A stretch of 64,000 nucleotides of DNA, taken from an uncultured Flavobacteriales bacterium. Its GTDB lineage: Bacteria; Bacteroidota; Bacteroidia; Flavobacteriales; BACL11. The position numbers and the translations under genes were made by a program. Below the pieces are notes generated by a model, which saw only the letters and a list, made by a program, of their open reading frames with translations, did no database searches and was not told where the DNA came from. Below are positions 52,719 through 62,027 of this stretch, piece by piece (the stretch's first letter is position 1; the number at the start of each line of letters is the position of its first letter). Location: assembly GCA_943788405.1 (NCBI GenBank), contig CALSQD010000001.1:186001-250000 (forward strand), written 5' to 3'.

Positions 52719-54470
52719 TTAGTGTTCTGTTTTACCTTCTTTTAACGGCTCAGTTTGCATAACAAAATCCTTGTCTGCACCTGGCTTAGAATAATCATAA
52801 GGCCATCTGTGTACAGTAGGAATTTCTCCTGGCCAGTTACCGTGAATTCTCTCTACTGGAGTAGTCCACTCTAAAGTATTAGACTCCCAAGGATTTTCAC
52901 TTGCTTTTGTACCTTTAAATATACTGTAGAAGAAATTAAATACAAATACTAATTGTACCAATCCACCAACAATAGCAAAGAAAGTAATGATTGAATTAAT
53001 ATCCGTTAAGTTATCAAACATTGGGAATGCTGAATTAGTATAATATCTTCTTGGTAAACCAGCTAATCCTAAAAAGTGCATTGGGAAGAACACACCATAA
53101 GCAGCAATAAATGTTACCCAGAAATGTAAGTACCCTAATTTTTTGTTCATCATACGACCGTACATTTTAGGGAACCAGTGGTAAACCCCAGAGAACATTC
53201 CGTAAATTGCAGATAATCCCATTACAATATGGAAGTGACCAACAACAAAGTAAGTATCATGTACATTAATATCTAAAGCAGAATCACCAAGAATTAAACC
53301 AGTTAATCCTCCTGTTATAAAAGTAGATACAAAACCAATAGTAAATAACATTGCTGGAGTAAAACGGATACTTCCTTTCCATAAAGTAGCTAAATAATTA
53401 AATACTTTTACTGCTGAAGGAATTGCAATTAATAATGTAGTAAAGGTAAATACTGACCCCAAGAACGGATCCATACCTGTAATAAACATATGGTGTCCCC
53501 AAACAATAAATGAAAGGAATGCAATAGCTAACATTGCACCAACCATAGCTTTATAACCAAAAATTGGTTTACGCGTATTTACTGACATTACCTCAGAAAC
53601 AATACCTAAAGAAGGCAATAAAATAATGTAAACCTCAGGATGCCCTAAGAACCAGAATAAGTGTTCAAATAATACTGGAGAACCACCTGTATGGTGTAAT
53701 GCCTCCCCTCCAATAATAATATCAGATAAGTAGAATGAAGTACCAAAACTTCTATCAAAAATTAACAATAAAGCTGCTGCAAGTAAAACTGGGAAAGATA
53801 AAACACCCAAAATTGCAGTAATTAAAATTGCCCACATTGTAAGTGGTAAACGCGACATTGACATTCCTTTTGTTCTTAAATTAAGGATAGTAACAATATA
53901 GTTAAGCCCCCCTAATAAAGAAGAAACAATAAATAATGCAATAGATACCAACCATAAATCCTGACCTAAACCAGACCCTGGAATTGCCTGTGGCAATGCC
54001 GAAAGTGGTGGGTAAATTGTCCAACCTGCTGATGCAGGACCTGTTTCAACAAATAATGAACACAATAAAATAATTGTAGCGGCAAAAAAGAACCAGTACG
54101 AAAGCATATTCATAAATCCTGAAGCCATATCTCTTGCCCCAATCTGTAAAGGAATAAGGAAATTAGCAAATGTACCTGTTAACCCAGCAGTAAGTACCCA
54201 GAATACTAATATAGTACCGTGCATAGTTACTAATGATAAATACATATTAGGATCTAAAATTCCACCTGGTGCCCATTTACTTCCTAAAAACCATTCTAAA
54301 ACTGCAAATGACTCTCCTGGATTAGACAATTGTAAACGGAACATAATTGACATTAACATACCAATTATTCCCATAAACATTCCTGTTATAAGAAACTGCT
54401 TAGCGATCATTTTATGATCTAAACTAAATACGTACTTTGAAATAAATGTTTCTTTATGATGATCTGACAT
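52719..54470 (-). CDS. coxA: Cytochrome c oxidase subunit I
   Basis: A 583-residue heme-copper oxidase core subunit with twelve or more helices. Heme a ligand in T-M-H-G-T, the CuB site with the cross-linked pair in G-H-P-E-V-Y, then G-H-H-M-F, and the heme a3/a ligands in V-G-H-F-H-I-V-M-G are all visible. The E of L-G-H-P-E-V-Y indicates an A-type oxidase. It follows coxB by 6 bp. Confidence 0.97.
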   Translation of the reverse strand: MSDHHKETFISKYVFSLDHKMIAKQFLITGMFMGIIGMLMSIMFRLQLSNPGESFAVLEWFLGSKWAPGGILDPNMYLSLVTMHGTILVFWVLTAGLTGTFANFLIPLQIGARDMASGFMNMLSYWFFFAATIILLCSLFVETGPASAGWTIYPPLSALPQAIPGSGLGQDLWLVSIALFIVSSLLGGLNYIVTILNLRTKGMSMSRLPLTMWAILITAILGVLSFPVLLAAALLLIFDRSFGTSFYLSDIIIGGEALHHTGGSPVLFEHLFWFLGHPEVYIILLPSLGIVSEVMSVNTRKPIFGYKAMVGAMLAIAFLSFIVWGHHMFITGMDPFLGSVFTFTTLLIAIPSAVKVFNYLATLWKGSIRFTPAMLFTIGFVSTFITGGLTGLILGDSALDINVHDTYFVVGHFHIVMGLSAIYGMFSGVYHWFPKMYGRMMNKKLGYLHFWVTFIAAYGVFFPMHFLGLAGLPRRYYTNSAFPMFDNLTDINSIITFFAIVGGLVQLVFVFNFFYSIFKGTKASENPWESNTLEWTTPVERIHGNWPGEIPTVHRWPYDYSKPGADKDFVMQTEPLKEGKTEH

Positions 54471-54476
54471 CTTCTA

Positions 54477-55454
54477 TTATTTTTTAGTTAATGTGTTTTT
54501 TACTGTTTTTTGTGAAGCCATCCAAGCATTATACTCCTCTTCTGTTTCAACTACAAACTTCATTTGCATATTATAATGTGCTGCTCCACAAATTTTATTA
54601 CATAATAATACAAATTCGAAATCTTCTCCTTCTTGAGCTTTCATCTCAGCAGTAGTTTGTGTTGGTGTAAAAGCAAATTGAGTAGTCATACCTGGCACAC
54701 AATTCATCTGTACACGAAAGTGAGGTAAGAATGCTGAGTGAATTACATCACGAGAATGCATTTTTAATAATACTGGCTTATTTACTGCTAAATGCACTTC
54801 TCTAACTACAACATCATCCTGAGAAAACTCATCCGTTAAATCAACCCCTAATTGATTAGGTCCTTTTACTAATTTGTAGTTAGAAAAACCTAAAGTATTA
54901 TCCTCTCCTGCATAACGAGCAGTCCAGTCAAATTGCTTAGCATATAGTTCTATCACCTGTGAATCAGAAGTATCAGCATTTGTTATTGAGTCCCAAGCGC
55001 TTAATCCGTAAAGAATAACTGCTGTAAGTACAATTGTAGGTACTACTGTCCAGATAACCTCTAATTTATTATTGTGTGGGTAGAAAAATGCAACAGGATT
55101 TTTCTTGTTTTTATTGTACTTGTATCCGTACCAAAATAAAATTGGATGAGTAACAAAAAATACAAATATGATAAGCACCATTGTGAATTGCATTAAGGAA
55201 TCAATAACTGCACCATGCTCGGAACTTGCTGGAGGTAACATTAAAGGTATCCAGTTTACAAATTGCCAAACTACTGACCCTAAAAATAAAACCCCTACAA
55301 TCAAAAGAATTTTTCCTTGTGTAGCGTTATCCTTATCGGTTACTTCATTTACATCCTGTTTTTTTAGTTCTGATAATAATTCACTAACTCTAAGTATTTG
55401 TACTAAAGTAGCAACTAATAAGATTAAAACTAAAGCGATTAATATGTTCGTCAT
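54477..55454 (-). CDS. coxB: Cytochrome c oxidase subunit II
   Basis: A 325-residue subunit with helices near residues 1-20, 45-70 and 85-110 and a periplasmic cupredoxin domain. CuA ligands are in V-I-H-S-A-F-L-P-H and C-N-K-I-C-G-A-A-H-Y-N-M. There is no fused cytochrome c domain. It heads the oxidase operon, with a promoter box 20 nt from its ATG. Confidence 0.95.
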   Translation of the reverse strand: MTNILIALVLILLVATLVQILRVSELLSELKKQDVNEVTDKDNATQGKILLIVGVLFLGSVVWQFVNWIPLMLPPASSEHGAVIDSLMQFTMVLIIFVFFVTHPILFWYGYKYNKNKKNPVAFFYPHNNKLEVIWTVVPTIVLTAVILYGLSAWDSITNADTSDSQVIELYAKQFDWTARYAGEDNTLGFSNYKLVKGPNQLGVDLTDEFSQDDVVVREVHLAVNKPVLLKMHSRDVIHSAFLPHFRVQMNCVPGMTTQFAFTPTQTTAEMKAQEGEDFEFVLLCNKICGAAHYNMQMKFVVETEEEYNAWMASQKTVKNTLTKK

Positions 55455-55474
55455 TTTTTTAAATTTTTCGGTCG

Positions 55475-55482
55475 CAAAAATA
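55475..55482 (-). promoter_or_regulatory. TAnnTTTG promoter box of the cox operon
   Basis: Minus-strand TATTTTTG followed by C, ending 20 nt before the coxB ATG. It probably drives seven genes. Confidence 0.6.
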
Positions 55483-55595
55483 GAAAATACTAGCTATGAA
55501 AACTATGATTTTTAGCATAATTTTCATTTCCAAAGATATTTATATTAATTCTATATTATGAAGAATATAAAACAACCTAGAAAAATAATTGATTT

Positions 55596-56033
55596 TTACT
55601 GATTATCTTCTGAATTCCACTCAGCAAATGAAGTAGCTGTTTCGGATAAAATAACCTTACATAAACTAATGTTTTCTGGTAGTTTACTCTTAATTTGATT
55701 TGCAAAATCCATCACCAAGTTTTCGGATGTAGGCTGATAAGGCAAGTAAAATACTTTTTCAAAAGAAGGAAGGTTCAAATCAGCATGAGGAGAATTAGCA
55801 TTCAACACCAAAGAATGATCGTATTTATCTACAATTTCAGGCTTTATGATTTCTTTTAACCTAACAAAATCCATTACCATTCCATCTTTAGTGTATCCTT
55901 TTTCATTCTTTACAGCTCCTTTTACTGTTACCCACAAACGGTACGAGTGCCCATGAATATTTTTACACAAACCATCATAACCATGCAAGGCATGTGCCAT
56001 TTCAAACTTAAATTCTTTAGTTATTCTTATCAT
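55596..56033 (-). CDS. queD: 6-carboxytetrahydropterin synthase (QueD/PTPS family)
   Basis: A 145-residue T-fold enzyme of the queuosine pathway. Zinc His residues are in E-M-A-H-A-L-H-G and I-H-G-H-S-Y, with the catalytic Cys in G-L-C-K-N. The late D-H-S-L-V-L-N and E-x-x-x-x-S-E segments fit. It overlaps the trhO gene by 17 bp on the same strand, so both tRNA-modification genes form one operon. Confidence 0.93.
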   Translation of the reverse strand: MIRITKEFKFEMAHALHGYDGLCKNIHGHSYRLWVTVKGAVKNEKGYTKDGMVMDFVRLKEIIKPEIVDKYDHSLVLNANSPHADLNLPSFEKVFYLPYQPTSENLVMDFANQIKSKLPENISLCKVILSETATSFAEWNSEDNQ

Positions 56034-57078
56034 CTTTATTTAGGTTTAAATTCACTCTTTTATGGCTGTAATACATTTTTTTACTATCTGTTCCTTTGCG
56101 TAATTCCTTTTGTTCTTCTATTGGTAAATTCACAATTTCAATACACTCAACTGAACAGCAACTTTCATATTTTTCTTTGCAATTATCACACTGCAAAAAC
56201 AATAAATTACAATTTACATTTTTGCAATTCACATGTGTATCAAAAGGTTCTCCACATTGATGACAACTAGAAATCACATCATCTGAGATACGCTCACCCC
56301 TTCTTTCATCAAATACAAAATTCTTGCCCTCAAAATTATTATTTAAGGTTTCATCTTTATCCAACTGCCTTGCATAATCAATAATACCTCCATGCAACTG
56401 ATTCACATCTTGGAATCCATGATGTTTTAAATAAGCAGAAGTTTTTTCGCATCTAATTCCTCCAGTGCAATACAATAATATTTGCTTATCCTCTTTCCCT
56501 TTCAGCATGTCTTTTACCTCAGGAAGTTCTTCTTGAAATGTTTCTACATCTGGACAAATAGCGCCCTTAAATTTACCTATTTCACTTTCATAATGATTAC
56601 GCATATCTACCACAGTAGCTCCTTTTTCAAGCGCTTCATTCCATGCTTTTGCATCCATATGAACACCAACATTTGTTACATCATATTCATCAATTGGCAA
56701 ACCATCAGCAACAATTTGCTTACGCACTTTTATGGTCAGTTTAAAAAATGAATTCCCATCATCTTCTACTGCAATTTTAAATGGCATTTCAGCAAAAAGA
56801 GGATTTTCATGAACAGCCTTTACAAATTCATCCCAATTAGGTTCAGGAACACTTAACTGAGCATTTATCCCTTCATGCGCTAAATAAATTCTACCTAAAA
56901 CTCCCAAATCTCTCCATGATTCATACAACTCATCTCTCAAATCAGCAGGTGAATCAATAATTACATACCTGTAAAAAGAAACTGTTTTTCTTTTAAAGTC
57001 CTCTTGCTCTAATAATTTTAAGCCTTGTTCCTTACTCAGCTTATTGAACATATTTTTTTTACCGGTATTCGGATCCAT
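56017..57078 (-). CDS. trhO: tRNA uridine 5-hydroxylase TrhO (YceA-type rhodanese)
   Basis: A 353-residue protein with an N-terminal acylphosphatase-like region (about 25-125) and a rhodanese domain whose active loop is Y-C-T-G-G-I-R-C-E-K. This matches TrhO/YceA, which forms 5-hydroxyuridine at tRNA position 34 using O2. The C-terminus has a Cys-rich tail (C-x2-C, C-x4-C, C-x2-C and more), as in other longer members. It is followed by queD with a 17-bp overlap. Confidence 0.93.
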   Translation of the reverse strand: MDPNTGKKNMFNKLSKEQGLKLLEQEDFKRKTVSFYRYVIIDSPADLRDELYESWRDLGVLGRIYLAHEGINAQLSVPEPNWDEFVKAVHENPLFAEMPFKIAVEDDGNSFFKLTIKVRKQIVADGLPIDEYDVTNVGVHMDAKAWNEALEKGATVVDMRNHYESEIGKFKGAICPDVETFQEELPEVKDMLKGKEDKQILLYCTGGIRCEKTSAYLKHHGFQDVNQLHGGIIDYARQLDKDETLNNNFEGKNFVFDERRGERISDDVISSCHQCGEPFDTHVNCKNVNCNLLFLQCDNCKEKYESCCSVECIEIVNLPIEEQKELRKGTDSKKMYYSHKRVNLNLNKDDKNN

Positions 57079-57102
57079 AATTTATGTGTCTTAAATATGT
57101 GG

Positions 57103-57110
57103 CAAAGATA
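57103..57110 (-). promoter_or_regulatory. TAnnTTTG promoter box of trhO-queD
   Basis: Minus-strand TATCTTTG followed by CC, ending 24 nt before the ATG at 57078. Confidence 0.6.
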
Positions 57111-57168
57111 CAAAAACCTCAATTTTTATTGTAATTATAATTAATAGGCTGAAAATAATGTTTAATGC

Positions 57169-57176
57169 TATATTTG
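57169..57176 (+). promoter_or_regulatory. TAnnTTTG promoter box of the SDR epimerase/dehydrogenase
   Basis: TATATTTG ending 16 nt before the ATG at 57193. Divergent from the trhO box about 60 bp away. Confidence 0.6.
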
Positions 57177-57192
57177 TGCCAAATATTTACAG

Positions 57193-58158
57193 ATGACAGA
57201 AAGGATATTAATAATAGGTTCTTCAGGACAAATTGGCACAGAACTTGTAATGGAGTTAAGAAAGATGTACGGAAATGAGAATGTGATTGCCTCCGATATT
57301 CGTCCTTCTTGCAAGCAAGTAATGGAATCAGGTCCGTTTGAAACTTTAGATATAATGGACGAACAATTATTAAGAGATATTGTAATAAGATACAAAATTA
57401 CTCAAGTCTATTTATTAGCAGCACTCCTTTCGGCAACTGCAGAACAAAATATTGAATTAGGATGGAAACTTAATATGCGTTCCCACTCTCATGTGTTGGA
57501 TTTAGCAAAAGACGGACTCATTAAAAAGATTTTTTGGCCATCATCAATTGCTGTTTTTGGGCCTACAACTCCAATGGAAAATACTCCTCAATACACAGTA
57601 ATGGAACCGAATACAGTTTACGGAATTACTAAACAAGCAGGAGAAAGATGGAATGAATACTACTTTAATAAATTTGGAGTAGATGTAAGAAGTATCCGTT
57701 ATCCTGGCTTAATTGGGTGGAAAGCTGCCCCAGGAGGAGGAACAACTGATTATGCAGTAGATATTTTTCACCAAGCTATTCAGCATGGAAAATATGAAAG
57801 TTTCTTATCCGAAAATACAGGCCTACCAATGATGTATATGCCAGATGCAATTCGAGCAACTATTGAATTGATGGAAGCACCTGCTGAACAAGTAAAAATT
57901 CGTTCCTCTTATAATTTAGCTGGAGTAAGTTTTACACCACAACAAATAGCGGAAGAAATTAAAAAGCATATCCCTGATTTTGAAATGAGCTATAATCCTG
58001 ATTTCAGACAAGCTATTGCAGATTCATGGCCATCATCTATTAATGATACTCACGCACAAGATGATTGGGGTTGGAATTTGGAATATAACCTAGAGAAAAT
58101 GACTTCAGATATGATGGAGAATTTGAAAAGAAAATACAGTATGAATGTTGGTAGTTAG
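57193..58158 (+). CDS. NAD-dependent epimerase/L-threonine 3-dehydrogenase-like SDR
   Basis: A 321-residue extended short-chain dehydrogenase. The nucleotide-binding motif is I-G-S-S-G-Q-I-G-T, and the catalytic Y-x3-K is Y-G-I-T-K with a preceding Ser in W-P-S-S-I-A-V-F-G. The segment Y-P-G-L-I-G-W and [10 protein letters not shown] fit the SDR-type L-threonine 3-dehydrogenase of Bacteroidota, which converts threonine to 2-amino-3-oxobutyrate. No kbl (glycine C-acetyltransferase) is adjacent. The call rests on remembered motifs. Confidence 0.85.
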   Translation: MTERILIIGSSGQIGTELVMELRKMYGNENVIASDIRPSCKQVMESGPFETLDIMDEQLLRDIVIRYKITQVYLLAALLSATAEQNIELGWKLNMRSHSHVLDLAKDGLIKKIFWPSSIAVFGPTTPMENTPQYTVMEPNTVYGITKQAGERWNEYYFNKFGVDVRSIRYPGLIGWKAAPGGGTTDYAVDIFHQAIQHGKYESFLSENTGLPMMYMPDAIRATIELMEAPAEQVKIRSSYNLAGVSFTPQQIAEEIKKHIPDFEMSYNPDFRQAIADSWPSSINDTHAQDDWGWNLEYNLEKMTSDMMENLKRKYSMNVGS

Positions 58159-58175
58159 TAGTTTGTAGAAAATTA

Positions 58176-58203
58176 ACTACAAACCAAAAACTACAAACCA
58201 AAA
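58176..58203 (+). repeat. Two tandem 14-bp repeats ahead of cysS
   Basis: ACTACAAACCAAAA at 58176-58189 and again at 58190-58203, directly before the cysS ATG at 58212. A near-complementary TAGTTTGTAG lies at 58159-58168. The core ACTACAAACC is shared with the inverted repeat at 654-693. Confidence 0.6.
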
Positions 58204-58211
58204 ACCAATAT

Positions 58212-59681
58212 ATGAGCAGAGAAATACAAATATACAACACGCTTACAAGACAAAAAGAAGTCTTTAATCCTATAGTAGAAAATCATGTAGGAATGTATGT
58301 TTGTGGGCCTACTGTTTATGGTGATCCTCATTTAGGACATGCAAGGCCAGGAATTACTTTTGATGTTGTTTTTAGATACCTTAAACATAACGACTATAAA
58401 GTTAGATATGTCAGGAACATAACTGATGCAGGGCACCTAGAAAATGATGCGGATGAAGGGGAAGATAAAATTGCTAAAAAAGCAAGATTAGAACAATTAG
58501 AACCTATGGAAATTGTTCAGTTTTATACTTTGAGTTATCATAAAGCAATGAGTGATTTAAACTGTTTACCTCCAAGCATTGAACCAAGAGCAACAGGACA
58601 TATTATTGAGCAAATTGAAATGGTAGAAAAAATTTTAGCAAATGGATTTGCCTATGAGGTAAATGGTTCTGTTTATTTGGATGTAAATAAATACAATGAA
58701 AAGTATCCTTACGGAACTTTATCAGGAAGAAATATAGAAGATACTTTAGAAGGAACTAGAAGCTTAGATGCACAATCAGAAAAAAGAAGTCCTGTTGATT
58801 TTGCAATTTGGAAAAATGCAAGCCCAGAACATATCATGAGGTGGAATTCCCCTTGGGGAGAAGGTTTCCCAGGATGGCACATGGAATGTTCGGCAATGAG
58901 TGAAAAATATTTAGGGAAAACCTTTGATATTCACGGAGGTGGAATGGACTTAGTTTTCCCACATCATGAAGCAGAAATTGCACAGAGCAATGCATGTAAT
59001 GATTGTAATCCTGTAAACTACTGGATGCACAACAATATGATTACTGTGGATGGAAAAAAGATGGGGAAATCCCTTGGAAACTTCATTAATTTAGAAGAGT
59101 TTTTTAACGGAACACATGAAAAATTAGAGAGAGCTTATACTCCTATGACTATTCGTTTTTTCATTTTGCAAGCACACTATAGAAGCACAGTTGATTTTAG
59201 TAATGATGCATTGCAAGCTGCTGAAAAAGGATTCACAAAACTGATGAATGCAATGGAAACTTTGCAAAGCCTAACGCCTTGTGAAACCTCAACTTACAAT
59301 GTAGAGGAACTAGAAAAAAAGTGTTATTCGGCTATGAGTGATGATTTTAATACCCCTATTTTAATTGCTCATTTGTTTGATGGAGTAAGAATTATCAACT
59401 CAGTAAAAGATGGAAAAGAGAGTTTAAAAACTAGCGATTTAGAAAAATTAAAATCACTATTCAACACTTTTGTAACCAATATTTTAGGACTTGTTTCTGC
59501 AAAAGAAAGTAGCGGAAATAACCTTACGGATGAAGTGATGGATTTAGTACTTCAACTAAGAGGAAATGCTAAAAAGAACAAAGATTTTGACACTGCCGAT
59601 TTAATCCGTGATGAGTTAAATAAAGCTGGAATTCAGATAAAAGACAGTAGAGAAGGAAGTAGTTGGGAAGTTAAAAACTAG
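58212..59681 (+). CDS. cysS: Cysteinyl-tRNA synthetase
   Basis: A 489-residue class I synthetase. The N-terminal zinc Cys and HIGH region read [20 protein letters not shown] appears as K-M-G-K-S-L-G-N, with Ser replaced by Gly. The zinc ligands C-S-A-M-S and H-H-E-A-E are present. The gene is full length. The M28 peptidase gene follows after 7 bp. Confidence 0.96.
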   Translation: MSREIQIYNTLTRQKEVFNPIVENHVGMYVCGPTVYGDPHLGHARPGITFDVVFRYLKHNDYKVRYVRNITDAGHLENDADEGEDKIAKKARLEQLEPMEIVQFYTLSYHKAMSDLNCLPPSIEPRATGHIIEQIEMVEKILANGFAYEVNGSVYLDVNKYNEKYPYGTLSGRNIEDTLEGTRSLDAQSEKRSPVDFAIWKNASPEHIMRWNSPWGEGFPGWHMECSAMSEKYLGKTFDIHGGGMDLVFPHHEAEIAQSNACNDCNPVNYWMHNNMITVDGKKMGKSLGNFINLEEFFNGTHEKLERAYTPMTIRFFILQAHYRSTVDFSNDALQAAEKGFTKLMNAMETLQSLTPCETSTYNVEELEKKCYSAMSDDFNTPILIAHLFDGVRIINSVKDGKESLKTSDLEKLKSLFNTFVTNILGLVSAKESSGNNLTDEVMDLVLQLRGNAKKNKDFDTADLIRDELNKAGIQIKDSREGSSWEVKN

Positions 59682-59688
59682 ATTTGAG

Positions 59689-60675
59689 ATGATAGATTCT
59701 AAACACTCACTATTTATTTTTTGCATTATTATACTCAGTGCTTGCACATCTGAACCTCAGCAAAAAAAGAGTACTCCTAAAAAGCCAAAAGTAAAAATAG
59801 AAGTTCCTGTTTTTAATGCTGATTCTGCATATCAGTATATACAAACACAAGTTGATTTTGGCCCAAGAGTCATCTCCTCAAAAGCATGGAAAAATTGTGC
59901 TATCTGGTTAGAAAAAAAGTTTTTGCAATACACACCAAATGTACAGGTGCAAGAAGCAGCAACTACAACTTATGATGGAAAACACCATACTTTAAAAAAC
60001 ATTATTGCAAGTTTCTCTCCTGAGAAAAATAATAGAGTTGCCCTATTTGCCCATTGGGATAGCAGGCATATTGCCGACCATGATACTGAAAACCAAAATA
60101 GCCCAATACTTGGCGCAAATGATGGGGGAAGTGGAGTTGGAGTTTTAATAGAATTAGCTCGTCAATTCAGCAAGAAAAATCCAAAAATAGGAATAGACAT
60201 TATCCTTTTTGATGCAGAGGATTACGGGCAACCTGAAGATTCAGGATTTCCTATTATGCAAGATTCTTGGTGTTTAGGCTCACAATACTGGAGTAAAAAC
60301 CCACATAAGCAAAACTACTTTGCTCGTTATGGAATTTTACTAGATATGGTAGGAGGAAAAAATGCTACTTTTAGGCATGAGGATATCTCAAGATATTTTG
60401 CTTCCAATGTATTGCAAAAAGTTTGGCGTAAGGCAAGCAGGTTAGGTTTTGGGAATTATTTTATTTTTGAAAATGCAAAACAAATATTGGACGACCATTA
60501 TTATGTAAATACAATTATAGGAATCCCTACTATTGATATTATTGAATATGACCCAGCTACTGAAACCAATTTTAACCAGCACTGGCACACCCACAATGAT
60601 GATATGGACAATATAGATAAAAACACCTTAAATGCGGTTGGACAAACTTTATTGGAGGTGATTTACACTGAATAA
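59689..60675 (+). CDS. M28-family lipoprotein, probable glutaminyl-peptide cyclotransferase
   Basis: A 328-residue zinc-peptidase-fold lipoprotein. The lipobox L-S-A-C puts the lipidated Cys near residue 19. Motifs: A-H-W-D-S-R-H, G-A-N-D-G-G-S-G, F-D-A-E-D-Y-G, G-S-Q-Y-W and D-D-H-Y. This set matches animal-type glutaminyl cyclases within M28, which cyclise N-terminal Gln. T9SS cargo with N-terminal Gln after signal removal is abundant in this window (several signal peptides end in Q), so cyclising those ends is a plausible role (inference). It follows cysS by 7 bp; hupE follows after 12 bp. Confidence 0.87.
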   Translation: MIDSKHSLFIFCIIILSACTSEPQQKKSTPKKPKVKIEVPVFNADSAYQYIQTQVDFGPRVISSKAWKNCAIWLEKKFLQYTPNVQVQEAATTTYDGKHHTLKNIIASFSPEKNNRVALFAHWDSRHIADHDTENQNSPILGANDGGSGVGVLIELARQFSKKNPKIGIDIILFDAEDYGQPEDSGFPIMQDSWCLGSQYWSKNPHKQNYFARYGILLDMVGGKNATFRHEDISRYFASNVLQKVWRKASRLGFGNYFIFENAKQILDDHYYVNTIIGIPTIDIIEYDPATETNFNQHWHTHNDDMDNIDKNTLNAVGQTLLEVIYTE

Positions 60676-60687
60676 CTAATATTTTCT

Positions 60688-61492
60688 ATGATGAAAAAAC
60701 TACTATTATTACTATGTATGCCTTTAACTGGATTGGCTCATGGCGTTTCAAAATCAATAATTGATGCTATGGCTGACGCATCATTAATGGACTTTATTTA
60801 TTTTGGGGCAGAACATATGGTTACAGGATACGACCATATTCTATTCTTAATTGGAGTGGTCTTTTTTCTTAACAACTATTCTGATATTTTTAAGTTCATT
60901 ACCGCCTTTACAATTGCACATTGTATCACACTTATTTTTGCTACTTTTTACGGCATTACAGCAAATGCTTATTTAATTGATGCTGTAATTGCGTTTAGTG
61001 TTATCTATAAAGGATTTGAAAATTTAGATGGATTTAAAAAGTGGTTTTCTATAAGTCCTCCTAATTTAATTTTAATGGTTTTTGTATTTGGATTAATTCA
61101 TGGTTTTGGCTTATCAACAAAATTACAAGAAGTAGCAGTCGCATCATCTATTGATTTATCCTTAGCACAAATATTATGTTTTAATGTTGGGGTAGAATTT
61201 GGGCAGATAGCAGTTTTGATTATTCTTTTCCCATTACTTTCAATGCTTAGAGGAGAGTCCTTTGATAAAATATCCAAAATCAAATGGACTATTAGTTGTG
61301 GCAGGTATTGTTTTACTAGCCTTTCAACTTAACGGCTATTTTACTGATGAGTCGCATCATCATCAACACGAAAAGCAGATTGAAGTAGAAACTAATAAGC
61401 ACGAACATTCCCATGGTGATGGGCATTCTCATAGTCATTATAGCAATTTTTTCAAGATAAAAATTACCTTAAACTCCATTTACTATGCTTAG
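60688..61492 (+). pseudogene. HupE/UreJ-family membrane protein with internal frameshift
   Basis: The first frame (60688-61332) encodes 214 residues with a signal-like start, the HupE metal motif H43-x5-D49-H50 and a late I-H-G-F-G-L. It loses homology after E-S-F-D-K-I-S-K. A second frame from about 61262 to 61492 continues correctly as S-N-G-L-L-V-V-A-G-I-V-L-L and a last helix, then a His-rich tail (H-H-H-Q-H, H-E-H-S-H-G-D-G-H-S-H-S-H). One A too many in the run at 61276-61279 explains the break. Restored, it is about 267 residues, probably a Ni or Co permease. An indel in the assembly, a true mutation, or +1 slippage are all possible. Confidence 0.8.
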
Positions 61493-61528
61493 CATAACAT
61501 TTTAGTTATTGTTAGTTATTTTTACTGC

Positions 61529-61906
61529 ATGAAAAAATTATTACTCCTTTTTATTGCACTAACAACACTTACTAATGTGAGTTATGCTTCTTTTCCTATT
61601 CCTATTCAACCTTTAATAACTATTGATACTATTATCCCAGATACCAATAAAATAGTGATTAAAGAAACTACATCTGAATATCATTCTCGGATGCAAAAAG
61701 CGGGTTTTGATATTGATTATTGTACATGTATTGACTGTAGAAATAATCAAGCTAAGTCATCTAAAGGAGTTAAAGTAAATTCTAAACCTCTCTTAGTAAC
61801 TTTATTAGTATGGATATGGGTATTAGGAATAATATTAGGTATTATGTTAATCCATTGGCTGATAAGAGGGTATAATGCGTTTAATTCAGGCCCAGTAATT
61901 GGATAA
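61529..61906 (+). CDS. Small exported membrane protein with CxCxxC
   Basis: A 125-residue protein I do not recognise. A signal peptide (1-20, ending S-Y-A) is followed by a linker, a short motif Y-C-T-C-I-D-C-R-N-N (C-x-C-x-x-C) near residue 70, then one membrane helix (about 88-112) and a short tail. It lies 36 bp after the hupE gene. The Cys cluster could bind a metal, which would fit the neighbouring His-rich HupE, but this is only a guess. Confidence 0.7.
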   Translation: MKKLLLLFIALTTLTNVSYASFPIPIQPLITIDTIIPDTNKIVIKETTSEYHSRMQKAGFDIDYCTCIDCRNNQAKSSKGVKVNSKPLLVTLLVWIWVLGIILGIMLIHWLIRGYNAFNSGPVIG

Positions 61907-62027
61907 ATTAAAAAATAGTACTACAGATAGAATAACTTCTAAAAAGGAATAAATTATTTCTAAAAGCAATTTCTAATCAGAAAATCGATTTATTTTCTTA
62001 AGTCTATTTTAGTAGATTAGTTGAATT

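Noticed and set aside
61907-62027. Possible small gene or terminator between the 125-residue protein and the S9 protease
   Set aside because: The 121 bp are AT-rich, with only weak short complementarity; no convincing hairpin with T-run or ORF was seen.
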